NCBI GenBank assembly: GCA_034509495.1
Contig: CM067522.1
Location: 12,768,576 to 12,832,575, forward strand
Direction of reading: 5' to 3'
DNA length: 64,000 bases
Source of the DNA: Acestrorhynchus altus
Taxonomy: Eukaryota; Chordata; Actinopteri; Characiformes; Acestrorhynchidae
Numbering within the stretch: the first letter of the stretch is position 1; the number at the start of each line of letters is the position of its first letter. This document shows positions 1 through 12,700 of the stretch, piece by piece. The notes under the pieces are model-generated. The model was not told the DNA's origin, did not search any database, and saw nothing but the letters and a program-made list of their open reading frames with translations. Made by a program: the position numbers and the translations under genes.

Positions 1-206
1 CCATGCAGATATTACATTGAGCAGGTTTAAAAATAAGTTAACTTTTAGAATGGTGTAAACAAATGCAACAAACAACAAGGGGAGAATGTGTGTTGCAGAG
101 TTTGAGTGAGAGTAAAAGATGATGGATATGAACTCTCTCCATCTCTCTGCACTGCATCCTTGTGTAGTGCAAATGAACCACTGCAAAAACTCTGAAACAA
201 AAACAT

Positions 207-212
207 TTTATT
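207..212 (-). terminator. strbp: Possible polyadenylation signal of the STRBP-family gene
   Basis: The minus strand reads AATAAA here, about 520 bp after the stop codon at 736-734. The intervening 1-733 segment reads as 3' UTR-like DNA with no recognisable coding sequence. On the transcribed strand 320-400 is a long pyrimidine-rich tract. Confidence 0.4.
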
Positions 213-733
213 CACTTCTCTGAACCGAGTGCAACTTTCCTACCAAAAATATAGAGAACAAACAAAACTCTTCAAAGAAATGCCCAAAACATTATCATAC
301 ACAGTAGTTAAAGACTATCTTTATCGAAAGGGGGAAGGAAAAGGGCAACGAAAGGGAGGAGGACGAATGAAACAAGGGGGACGTGGAGGGAATGGGGGAC
401 AAACTGGAAACATGCATGGCAGAAATCTACCCCCTACAAAAAAAAACAAACAACAGAAAAGGATTTGAAAGAATTGTGAGCACAACACAGGGAAACAATG
501 ACAAAGACAATGAAAGTGTCTCAAGTGGTTTTAAGAAACTGTCCAAAATTTAGGCAGGAAATTTTGCATTTGAATAGAGAATATAACAAGTGATTATTTT
601 AGCTTAGCATAAATACGCCAATGCAAACATTCTGTGCTGGACATTTGAAGTGTTTAACATTTTAGTGTGTAGTTTGTATTGTTACAAGCTACACACTGGG
701 TAAGCAGGTGAAAAAGGATAACTAGCACAATGT

Positions 734-3700
734 TTAATGAACACTCAGTGGGAGGAAAGGCCTACCGTATGGTGGTTGCACAAATGGACCATAACCGTAA
801 GGAGAATAGCCTGCAAGTGAGTTCACAAAATAGACTTCATATTATGAGTGTAACAATATCAATCCATGATTAAAAGGTTCCATAGATTGTATTTATATTT
901 TAAAAATAATAATGTATTGTGCCTTTTAAAAGTTCTAAATTTTGTTCATAAAAGTATATAAATGTATGGTTGGATTATAGCTGCATAATATTTGAAAAAA
1001 CTGACATTGCAAAAATGCAGTACAATTATAAGGATCTCAATTTTTTTTAACTTACTACTGACAAATACATCCAGTTTAAGCAAAGACAAAGAAAAAGGGT
1101 CAACACTGTATCTTGAGTGATTATGGAGTCATTCTTGCCTAATCAGAGTTTCTGGGTATTTGCTTGTCCACCCTTTTTGGGGACAGACCACAGATTCTCC
1201 ATGGGATTGAGATCTGAGGAGTTTCCTGTCATGGACCCAAAATTTCAATGATTTGTTCATCAAGTTCATTTTTGCCTTGTGACCTTGTGGAAAAAGCATT
1301 GTTCATCTCTAAATTGCTCCTGAATTGTTGATAGAAGTTGCTTTTTTGATACCAGTCCTTATTCATGTTTTTGAGTGAACCCACACTCCTGGGTGAGAAG
1401 CAACCCCACACGTGAATGTTCTCAAGATGCTTCACTGTTGTCATGACACAGGACTGATGGTAGAGCTCACCTTTTCTTCTCCAGACAATTTTTCCAGATG
1501 TGCCAAGAGTCTGATGAGTGAGTTCATCAGAGAAAACAACTTTATCCCAATTCTCTGCAGTCCAATCCCTATACTTCCTGCAGAATATCAGTCCATCTTT
1601 GATGTTTTTCTTGGAGAGTAGAGGCTTCTGTGCTGCCCTTCATGACACCAAGCCATCCTTCCAAAGCCTTCATCTCACTGTGCATTCAGATGCACTCACA
1701 CCTGCCCTCTACCATTCCTGAACAAGCTCTGCACTGCTGGTGACCCAATCTCATAGCAGCATCCTCTTGGTCCTGATGAACCACTCTCCTTGAAGTTCTT
1801 GATGGTTGGAAAAATGGTTGATTGGGGTGCTAACTTACAAGCAGCAATGTGTGAAACCCCTTTGATGCAATGCAATGATGATGCACATGTACCTTGGAGG
1901 TAACCATGGTTAACAGAACACTTAAAAGCACAACAACCCCTTTAAAGTAACCAATCTGTTCTTCTAACCATCATGAGAGAGTGATATCAGCTGTCTTGTC
2001 CTCATTAACCTTTTCTCCTAACTTAAGATCATCACTGAAATGTTAGCAGGCCATTTTGTAGTCACACCTACATACACATGCCTACATCGGTTAACCTCCA
2101 TTCCAGGCTCAAAATCACTGACAGACTGAAGCAGGTTTTGCTCAAGAATATCCATGTATTTAACCATCCATCTTCCCCTTGATTTGCAGTCTAAGTTTCC
2201 CCAGTCCCTTCTGCTGAAAAACATCCCCACAGCATGATGCTGCCGCCACCATTTCACTTGACCAACTTAGTGTATTTTGTGTAGATGCATCACATTCAAT
2301 TCAGATTCAAATATTTAAATACAGTTTGTAATGTAACAACATAAGTAAAAAGCCAAGGAGGGTGAATACATTCGCAAGTCATTGTGTGTGTATATGTGTA
2401 AAATGAGAACATCACAAATGTTTCTTTTGAATCATGCAAGTTGTGTCACGTCATCTATGATTTAATTTGCATTATGTAACACTGCACATTTTGCAATGTG
2501 ACTGTTCCACATGTTTGCATTGCGATGACTATGGCAGTTCAATAAGCCTATTTACAACCATTACATTGAGGCTTGAAATGAAACTAATTCTTTATCCTTT
2601 TACAGAGAGCCCTCCTGGAAAAAAATGATAAGCTCTGCTGTTTATAAGAGCAAACGTAACAATGTCCTGTTTCCACATTGTAAGACATTATACAGCTCTA
2701 TTTTGAAAGTTCCTTTTCATAGTAATTCTTTATCTTTTATCTTAATCTTTTTCTAGCTAAAAGGCCTTAATAAATATTTCAGTTCAGGTGGTTTACCTGG
2801 GGTGAAGTATGCAGGGGCTGGGGGGAGAACAGGAAGCATTGGCCTGGGCATTGTGACACGCCTTTTCTCTCGATGAAAGCCATTTACACTGGCTGGATTT
2901 GCCTATGAGAGTAAGCAGACCAAGATCCAACATTATACTCTTTAAAAACTCTTAAGTCTAAAGACATTCAAACAATGGAATTGCTGAATTCCTTCAATGG
3001 AATTGCTGAAAGAACCATTTGATGCACCTTTTGAAGTTCTGAAGAACAATGTTTAGTCATGTATGAGCGTAATGTATCTTTAAAATATCTAAAGATCACT
3101 TCATTGGTGAATTGATCACTTGATTTTAGACAAAATAAATACTCAAATCAGATTTACACTTTTCCTTACCCCAAATGTAGTCAGTAATCAGCTGAAACAC
3201 TTTTGGTGTTTGAAGTTTGATTCTTTTGTTTTGCACGGGACCTACGCTGCTGACATGCCTAAAGAGTAATGGACATTTGCACCTCACCAGTTAGCTCTGT
3301 GCAGGCTGCCTCAAACCAAAACAAGCTGTAAAGAAGAATGCTGAAGGTTGACAGAAAATATCTACTAAATCACAAAGTATTGAAGCCTGTGGAATGCCCT
3401 GTGTGTAACTAAACACACTGCTGACTCATCACACTCAGTTCACCTTTCATTTGCTATTCAGATTTATTGCATTTAATTCAGACTGTTCATCTCAGACTTG
3501 AGATGTGGTTTGTAAACCTATATGTAGAAAACAGACTAACTTCAGCATATCAAAACCAAAGAAGCATAACCAAACAGGCCTTGGCTGATATTGTTTGGGC
3601 TATTTCATTTGAAACCCTTTGAAACCCTTGCGCATGTTCAAGGTACCTTTGTGTAGGATCTCTTCCTCTTGTTACTGTTTGTACTATGTGTGGAGAAGAG

Positions 3701-6700
3701 TCTTTCTATCGCTGCCAGGGCTGCATTTGCCTTTGCCATCTTTTTATTTGGCCCACATCCTCTGAACCTCTGTCCATCCACTTGCACCTTACACATAGGA
3801 GATAAAACAACTTGCATGGTTAGCACCTCAGAAAATGCAGGCCCTCACATAATGAAATCATTTGAACATGAAGAACAATCACCTAGGAAACATCAGAGAT
3901 GTTCTAATAGCATGTAGCGCCCCCTTGTGCCAGCATAATGGCTCAGAACCATAAAAACACTGACTTCAGAAAAGAGAATTTTGTGCTACAGTAGGTCTTC
4001 TGTGAGACTGGACCAGATGCAAGTGCCCCACGTGCATCAGGGAGCCTTGGGCACCCATGAGCCTGTGTAATTTTTAATTTAGTTTTGTCAGTGGAGGAAG
4101 CTCAATGCCACTTAGAATACTAATACAGAAATCATGAATATCTGGAAATCCAATATGGAAGTATGGAATATGGAAATCCATATTTTGAAAGAGATAAAAG
4201 ACCTTTTGGCCCTGTGGACACAGTGGACCAACAGCAAATGGACATGGTATCCTAAACCACTGGTCTTCTGAAACACACTGGACTTCAGACACCTTGGAAT
4301 CTTTTCCTCCCAACTCTAGGAGCTTGAGCTGAGAAATGCACAATTTACTTTCATCCATTTTTTCTCCTTATCCCAGGAAAGATGCTTTTGACTCTGGTTC
4401 AGAAGGGGCTTGATATTATTGATATTATGCTGCAAATGCAGCTTCTTTCCTGGAGTCGTCTGTGCAGGGTGGCTCTTGATTCATTGACACCAGCCTGTGT
4501 CCACTCCTTGTGTAGCTCTCCCAATTTATTGACAATTCTCTCAAGGCCATCCCTGTTGCTTGTGCAGCTTTTCCCACCACATTTTCCCCTTCCAGACAAA
4601 CACATTAAATTACTAATCGTACATTGATATTGTGATATGGACTTCATGACTTTTGTAAATATATAAAGCTTAAAATCCAGATGTAACACTTAGTTCTAGA
4701 AATGGGCTTTAGAACTTTTGTTTTGAAGTGCTTGAATTGTTAGAAAGACCTGCTGTTTTGTCAAGAAACACCAAATACACCAACATTTGTAAATAATCTC
4801 ATGTTCACACATTCACAGCCTGTCCTGTGATGCATCCAGTATGTTCAGTATATATTACTAAGGGACTTTGCAAGTTAAAGTGAAGAACAAAGTGCTGTAC
4901 TTTCCACATCGTTCAAAGGATGTGTGATACATCACACCATGTTTTATTATGGTGTGGGGTAGAGCTAGGAGATATGGACAAAAAAATCATATCCTGGTAT
5001 ATTTTAGCTGAATGGCTACAATTTATGAAGTGAAAGTACAATGTGAAAAATTAGGACATGCCATGAAATCCTTCCTTGAAATCCGAAACACACCAAGTCT
5101 TTTACCCCTCCACAGTGTGTATCTGAGAGCGTGAACGGGGGGTGGAGAGGCGCAGAATAGGGGAGAAACTGGGAGCAGAACAAAAGGTTTCCACAAGATT
5201 GAAAAACTGCAAATTCAATATAAACAAGATTGCCTCAGTACATAACCTGCTCGGTTTATATCCCGATATAGATATAAATATCAGTATATAGCTCAGCACT
5301 AGTTTGATAGAATGAGAAACTCTATTCAGTCTACACTTTAACTTAAGCTGGCATGCTTAGAATCTTTCTATGAATATATCCAATTTACACAACACCGAGG
5401 GACACGCAAATGAAGCAGGTTATTAGTGCGCCCACCTCAATGATGAAACGCTGTTGTTGGCTTTCTCCATTCTCTGTGATCAAGTCATATGAAAGCCCTC
5501 TCCTCTTTTCATTTAACTCCATAACAGGGTTTTTCCCTCTGGCTGTGAGAACAGGACCTTGACTTTTACCCTGAAACCAGAACAAACCACAGAGCATACA
5601 TAACACACCGACACCCTTGTCAAAATATCTGGACATTGTTGACAGAGGATATCTAATAAGTCGCAAAGTATAATGTGTCCTGTGGTTTTATATTTCTAAC
5701 AGATTACACACTATTGATGCATAAGAATTGTTCTAGATCACCTTTCAGTTCGTTATTCAGATATATTGCATTTTCTCTACAGACTGCACATCTTGGAAAA
5801 AAACAATTATTTAGACTGTTGACCCAAAACGCTAATGAGCCTTCAATGAATGCAAGCTAGGATAGTTCCAAACCCAGCCATTTACCTTGGCTGAGGAAGA
5901 ACTCCTTGTGCTTTTAGTGCTGGAGCTTGTAGACAGAGTCTTTGCTTTATTTTCAGCATCAGGTTTGTCCTTGGCAGAGCCTACAGCAGTACCTTCAAAA
6001 CATCACAGGACTATTAGGTAGGTCTCATCTTAACAGTTGAATCCATCTTCTTTGTAAGTTCTTAAGGTTCATCAAAAGGTAGAACAGGGTAAATTAACAC
6101 GCATACTGTTCATCTTCTTGCTTCTAGGTTCCTCTTTCATTTCAGCCTCACAGAGTTTTTTCTGAGACATCCCTACAGAATGCCAAACACAATTTCAAAA
6201 CCTTCTGCAGATAAAATAATAAATGAATCCCATAAACCACAACACAGAACCAACCTTCTGCTAATGCTAGTTCCATTGCAGGATTAGCTAAAGGAAGAGG
6301 GTCCATCTGGAGAAACTTGTGGATCTGGCCAAAAGCTAGAAGCCGTAATGAATGCTAAGAAGGAGGACAATGAGATAAAGTTATTTGGCCATGATCTTTT
6401 TCAAATAATATTACCATTCACATAATCTATTTATCAGATTGAGGAGTTCTACCTGAGCAGTGTAGGTCAGAAGCTCAGCTTGATCAACTGTCATAGCGGA
6501 TAAGGTGTCTACCTGCTCTTTTTCACATGGATCACGGAGTCCAGGCCCACCTGGCCAAAGAGAAGAAACCAAAGTAACTACATTTTTATTCTTAAATTCT
6601 TATTAGTCACAGGTACTGTGCTGGTGATGTGATGAGGACTAGAACATAGTCTGACTGCACTTACTTGGCAGCAGAATGCCGGTGGCGATGCAACCCAAGA

Positions 6701-9700
6701 CCCTTCGAAGAGCCTCACCAGGCCCCAGTGGTCTATAACTTGTGGCAACAGCTTTCTCACAGATGAGCTCTAATGCCTGAGGGGAGACAATACAAAATCA
6801 ATGCAAAGCAGTAGTGATGTGAAGACAAATATGGTACCTGTAAGACAGTACATGTTGTACATATTGGAGTTGTCCAGTCACTAAGCAGAATAGCAGAGAA
6901 CAGGATAGCTTATTAGATTCTATATTTATCCCATACAGGTTTAATTAACAGTCCATTTGAGTAATTGCTCATTCCATGTCATTGTGAACTGTGGTTTGAT
7001 ACCACTCTTCAAAAATGTTGGAGCCTTGCAGCAACGATAAGTGGATTACAGAGATTCTACTTTAGGTTTTTAATATGAAAATGCACTCCAGAGACATTTG
7101 CTCTGATCGGTCAAAAAAACCTTTAATAAGAGGAATTTCAGCAATGCTTGACCATCATATTTTGGAATTCATTTTATATCATTTTGACAACGATTCAAAT
7201 GCATGTGAAGCAGGTGCAGACCTTTCTTAAACATAGCAGTAGATATTGTAGATACTAAAGCTTAATGTACTGGCCAACACCTTCCATATTTTACTTTAAA
7301 TACTAGTAAGCTTTACTTGAAGCATGGAAAATCACACCCAATACACTCTACCTCCTCTCAATAAGCAGCACACAGCACAAGTGTGAGCCACACTACAAGG
7401 ACAAAAGTATTGGGATACTACCTCATTATTCATTATTACACCAGCCCTAATTCTAAGGTTTCATGACATTTTAACACATGGTTTAACAGTTGCGCTAAAG
7501 GCTCAAAATTATTTATAATTTTTTTATGACTAAAAGAAGGGCTGCACAATTTCAGTGTCACCATTATGATGTGGGCATGTATAATAGTTACAATGGATAA
7601 AATAAATATTTGATACACTGCCGATTTCAAGTTTTCCCACCTACAAAGAATGAAGAGTTCTGTCATTTTATTGGAGGTACACTTCAACTGTGAGAGACAG
7701 AAACTAAAATAAAAATCCAGAATATAATAGTATCCTTTTTAAATAATTAATTTGCATTTTATTGAAATAAGTGAAATAAGTATTTGATCACCTACCAAAC
7801 AGCAAGAATTCTGGCTCTCACAGACCTGTTAGTTTTTCTTAATATATTTCTTAATATTGTGGACCACTGATTTCTGGTTCTCTGGTTGAAATTCCTGTTT
7901 TTTGTAATACTGATGGAACTACTATAATACTTTTTTTCCTATATTGTAAATCCCTAGTTAAAAAGTTATAATAATAAGTAATTTTTAAACAAATAATAAA
8001 GCTCTAATTATACTCTACATAGTTTAGCTCAGAAATTCTCAAATGCAACTTAAATAGAATAAGAGCCTGCCACGCCAACACTTATCAAAATAAATCTCAG
8101 AAAATACAGGCTGTAGAATGTATAATTTATTTATTAAAGGCTGAGCACCTGATCCTGCTTGATGGTTAGTTTCTAATTGCTGACAATGATTTCCTTAAAA
8201 CAAGATAAATAAGCAGCCCTTAAAAAGACTGCGGGGGATTAATGAGACCATCCAAAATACACTTATCATCAAAAAATAGTTGCACAAATAATTACACCTA
8301 GAAGGAAATGCCAGGTTGCAATGCTATACACGGAAGGAAGATAAAGGTTACGAGAAACAATAAGTGATCAATTTAGACAGGTATGGGCAATATTTACTGA
8401 GCTACACATAAAGTAGTCTCTCTCAGCATGAGTTGTTGAGATTTCTAATGGTGTCCAACAATAATCCATCCCATGCACCTTCAATATTCTCACTCAGCAG
8501 TGGGGTTGGAATGTTGAAAGCACATCCAACAGCACCTCACATACTTTCAATCAGGGAAAGGTCTTGCAATTTTACAGGCCATGGCATAGTATCTGTGTCT
8601 TCAAGATGAGCTCTTAAGAAGGCAAAAGTATAGGAATGGGTTTTGTCCTTCTGGAATAGCACAGTGGAGTGTGTGTTCAGAAGAGGTAGGGCAACTGTTT
8701 GCAGGACATAATTAATGTATATGTGGGCTGTCAAAGTGCCTGTAATGAAGAACAAAGGTGATCTGGCATTGCTGGGAATTGCACCCCACACTATGAAAGC
8801 AGGCCATCTGGACATGTGACAGCCACAGTGCTTCCACATACAAATTCATTGATCATCTCCACCAAGACAGAAGTGAGTCCGCTGTCATTCTGAGTGACTT
8901 CATGACAGTCTGGCACAACATGGTTGTAGTCGTGGATTGCAAACGGTTGATTTCTTTCTGGCTGCAACTTTTTTGACAAAGAGTGTACATTAAAATTGTT
9001 GCATTCTTAATACTAATACTCATTTTTTTCTGATTTATTTTAAGCTGTTTAAACCTAAGGTGTAATATATAATACGAAATTTAATACCAAATACTGACCC
9101 GCCGAAGCCCTTTCCAACTCACCCATCCTTTGAGAGGTTCCCAGGCTGGCCTTTTGTTGCATATGTCCCTGAGGATTCTCAGAACTATAAGACAGGAGTT
9201 CTTACCGCTAACTCTGACCTGAAGAAGTCAAACCAAACCTTAGCAGAATGTTTCACAGTTCGAAAAAAAGCAAAACTCATTTCAAGTTAGAAGTGCAACA
9301 TTAATAGGTGAGGCAAAGAGGAAAGGGGAGTGCAAGAGAAACAGTAAATAGGGTTTGGGTTAGTCTGAGTCATTCAGAGGTGGGATGAAAGGTGTCTGAT
9401 TTTGTAGCCCCACTGGACAGCATCAACATTTTCTAATTGTTTACAGTTGGGATTGGGTTGAGAAGGTGTTTTATTTGTCTGTGGCAACGGCTACAAAACC
9501 CACATATTGCAATCTGATGGCCAACCTGGAACCATTTGGCATGTCGCAGAGAGGCCAGAGCAAGGAGGCATCTCTGCTGGTCCAGCAGATCGGACGGATC
9601 TTTTGCTTTTGTGTTTTCCACTGGTGAGAAGAGAACAGGACAGACAGACAATAGATTCACCATGAGCTTTTCTGTCAGGACACACTGGCAGAAAAGTGGA

Positions 9701-12700
9701 ATACTACAGTTAGGATCCCACTGATCTGACTGAGTTCAAAAGCAAGTCAAGAGAAGTTATTTCATGCAAGCCAGTTCATTCTTAAGAAAGCCTTTGTGGA
9801 GCTTTAGGAGGGGTTATTTTTGCCAACTCAAGATGCAGATCAGCGGCTTAGGCAGAGAGCAGACCAAATGTGATAACATGGGGAAAGACTAAAAATACCA
9901 GCAAGAGGCCTGGTCCACACACCAGGGAGCCGCAAACTGCAATGTAGTATTAGTGAATGTAGCCTTATTTTGGTTCACTTAGAATTTTCATGCTGGTATT
10001 TTTGTCACGTTGGTCAGATGTTTGTCATCCCAGGAGCTTAAAAAACCTGAGAAAACTAACATTCTTACCAGCCTGAGATTTAATCATTTTAAAGGAAGGT
10101 TGTGAAGGTGTTATGGCATTCTGTTTATGGCCAATGACGTTGCAATACAATATTGTGGTCATATCACACACCCACCATTGATAACACCAACGCCCTCTGG
10201 AACCACATCAAGGAGTAAAGAGGATTCAGATAGTATGTTACAACATCACAAGATTGAGATTTTGCAAGCAAGATGAGAGCACAATCAATGGGTAAAGAGT
10301 TACATTCTTTGTTAGTTTCCATATGATGGAAATTCAATGGTGCACAGTGAGTGTGAGAGGAAAGAACAAGAGAAAAGAAAAGCAGAGGGCCTCCAATCTC
10401 AAGACTCCCCCTCCTCACACCAGCTGCTGAGTCAAAAAAAGCACCAATCTAGAATCACCGGGATGGTGCCAACAAAGGGCTCAGATTTTGAGGTGACACA
10501 ACCAGAATCTATATAAATGTCTCTTAATAAAAAAGTTCACTGAATGACGCTGTATGTACTTCTGGCCAGAGAGATTCATCACTCAGTGATGATTTCAGTC
10601 TGCAGCGCTGTATGCAGGCCTTTTTTCGACATCCCGGAAATGAGGCCGTTTATGTGAGGAGCAAACACCACGGCTGTTACCTTGGTCTTTCTCTGGCTCT
10701 CTGCTTTTCATCTCCATTGAGGTGAGGGTGACCCTGAGAGGCAGATCAGGTCTGCTGCTTTTGAATACCAGAATAGCTGCCTCTGGAATGCATGGCTGCA
10801 CTGTGTAGCTGTCCTCTGTCAGTTTCTGCAAAAGAAGAAAAAAAGGTACAGATACATATAGCACATACAAAAGCATCCTCAATGTTGCCTCCATCAGTAG
10901 CATATTTTCACTGTCAAATGTCAGCTGTCAACGACTGATGCTTTTTTTTAATCACAAAGAAATTTAGGTACATAATAGCTTTTCTTACAAGTAGCTTGCT
11001 TTATTTATGGCCTTCAGCTCATCTATATTGCTGGCCTGGAGGTTTCTCATCTTCCTCCTTCCTGTAGATTCTCTAGACCAGTGGTTCTCAATCCTGGTCC
11101 TGGAGTACCACCGAGTTTTCTCGCTGTACTGTACCCAGTTTGACTAAAAAAGGGCTCATCAATTAATCATTTAGTTGGATCAGGTGTGCTCCTGGTGTGG
11201 AGTCCAGGTACTCCAGGACCAGCATTAAGAACCAGTGTTCTAGACAGTTCAGGTTAAGACAGTTCTCTTGGTAATCCATCAAAGTAATACAATTGTCAGA
11301 AAACCACTTGGTAGGCTTTGTGGGCAGGTGCTTAGTCCTGCTGGAAAAAGAAACCGGAATCTCCATGAAGGTTGTCAGCAGATGGAACCATGAAGTTCTC
11401 AAACATCTCCTAGTAGATGTTACGTTGACTCTGCACTAGATAAAACCCAGTGGACCAACACCAACAGATGACATGATGCCCTAAACCATCACAGACTGTG
11501 GACAATTCATACTGGACTGTAGACACTTTGGATTCTGTGAAATGCAAAATTTACTTTTCACCTGAAAAGAGGATTTTGCTGCACTGAGCAGTCATTTTCT
11601 CCTTAGCCCAGCACTTTGGACTTGTCTCTGCTTCAGGAGGGGCTTGGTATGTTGCAGTTGTAGCCCTTTTCTTGGAGAAGATTGTGTGTGGTGGCTTGTA
11701 ATGTACTGCTATCAGCCTCTGTTCGCACCTTGTGAAATTCCGGAATGGACTTTTCTTTACAATCCTTTCAAGGCTGTGGTCACCCATGTTAGAGACCATC
11801 CATGCCTATGATAGTCTTTTGGGCAATTGTCAATTCAGTCTGCATGTGCTCAACTATTACAGTATAGTATAGTATATGTATACTATTACAGTATAGTATT
11901 TATATAGCTTGAATAGTAATTTACTCAAAATTAAAGTATTCTAATCATTTGAGATACTGCATAAGGCAGTATAATATTCTGAGGAATATACTTGCATTTC
12001 TTAAAAGTTAACATTGTCTTGTCGTGCTGCAGGGTAGCTTAATCCAGGACACTTATCTAGCTTCTGTCAGTTTTAAATAAGCTTGCAGTGTTGTAATTAA
12101 ACTTGTTTTGCCACAGCCTAACTACGTCCAGAGGAAAGTAGCTGATAGCTTGGATAATTACATTGCTGGAGCAGCCCCCCAACCCAGACTGTAAAAATAA
12201 TCACTGGAGCACTTCAGACATTTAGGTTATTTTAGATATGGACACACACTCAGCAGTTTCAGATCAGTTTTGAAGTTTTTGAATTGGAAATGTTTGAATA
12301 ATCCTAGCAAACCTTCATCTGTAGTGGCAGGTTGGTGCAGATTGTGAGAAGGAGCTTTTTGGTGGGCTGGTCTCGGCACAGCAAGACCAGTTCCATGTCC
12401 ATCACCCCTTTGATCAGGAGTCCCTTAGCCACTGATCCAACTCGTACCACACCAACTAATGGCCCAGCACACCTGAACAAAACCAAAATGAACCACATGA
12501 ACAACCAACAGCAGAGCTTAATAAAACATCAGACCAGATACACCTGGTAAAATGAATAGTGTGTTCTTTGATGTTGATTCGAAATGCGATTGTTAAAAAC
12601 AATTAGAACTTATACTTGGCAAACAAGACTCCAATAAGATGCAAGTTTAATAAGAGTCTTGGAGTTTGTCCAGAGGTTCTAGTGATCTGTTAAAGAAAAT

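Noticed and set aside
229..524. Gly/Lys-rich plus-strand ORF and its Pro/Cys-rich shadow
   Set aside because: Low-complexity purine/pyrimidine tract in the 3' UTR of the STRBP-family gene; not an RGG tail because it is on the wrong strand.
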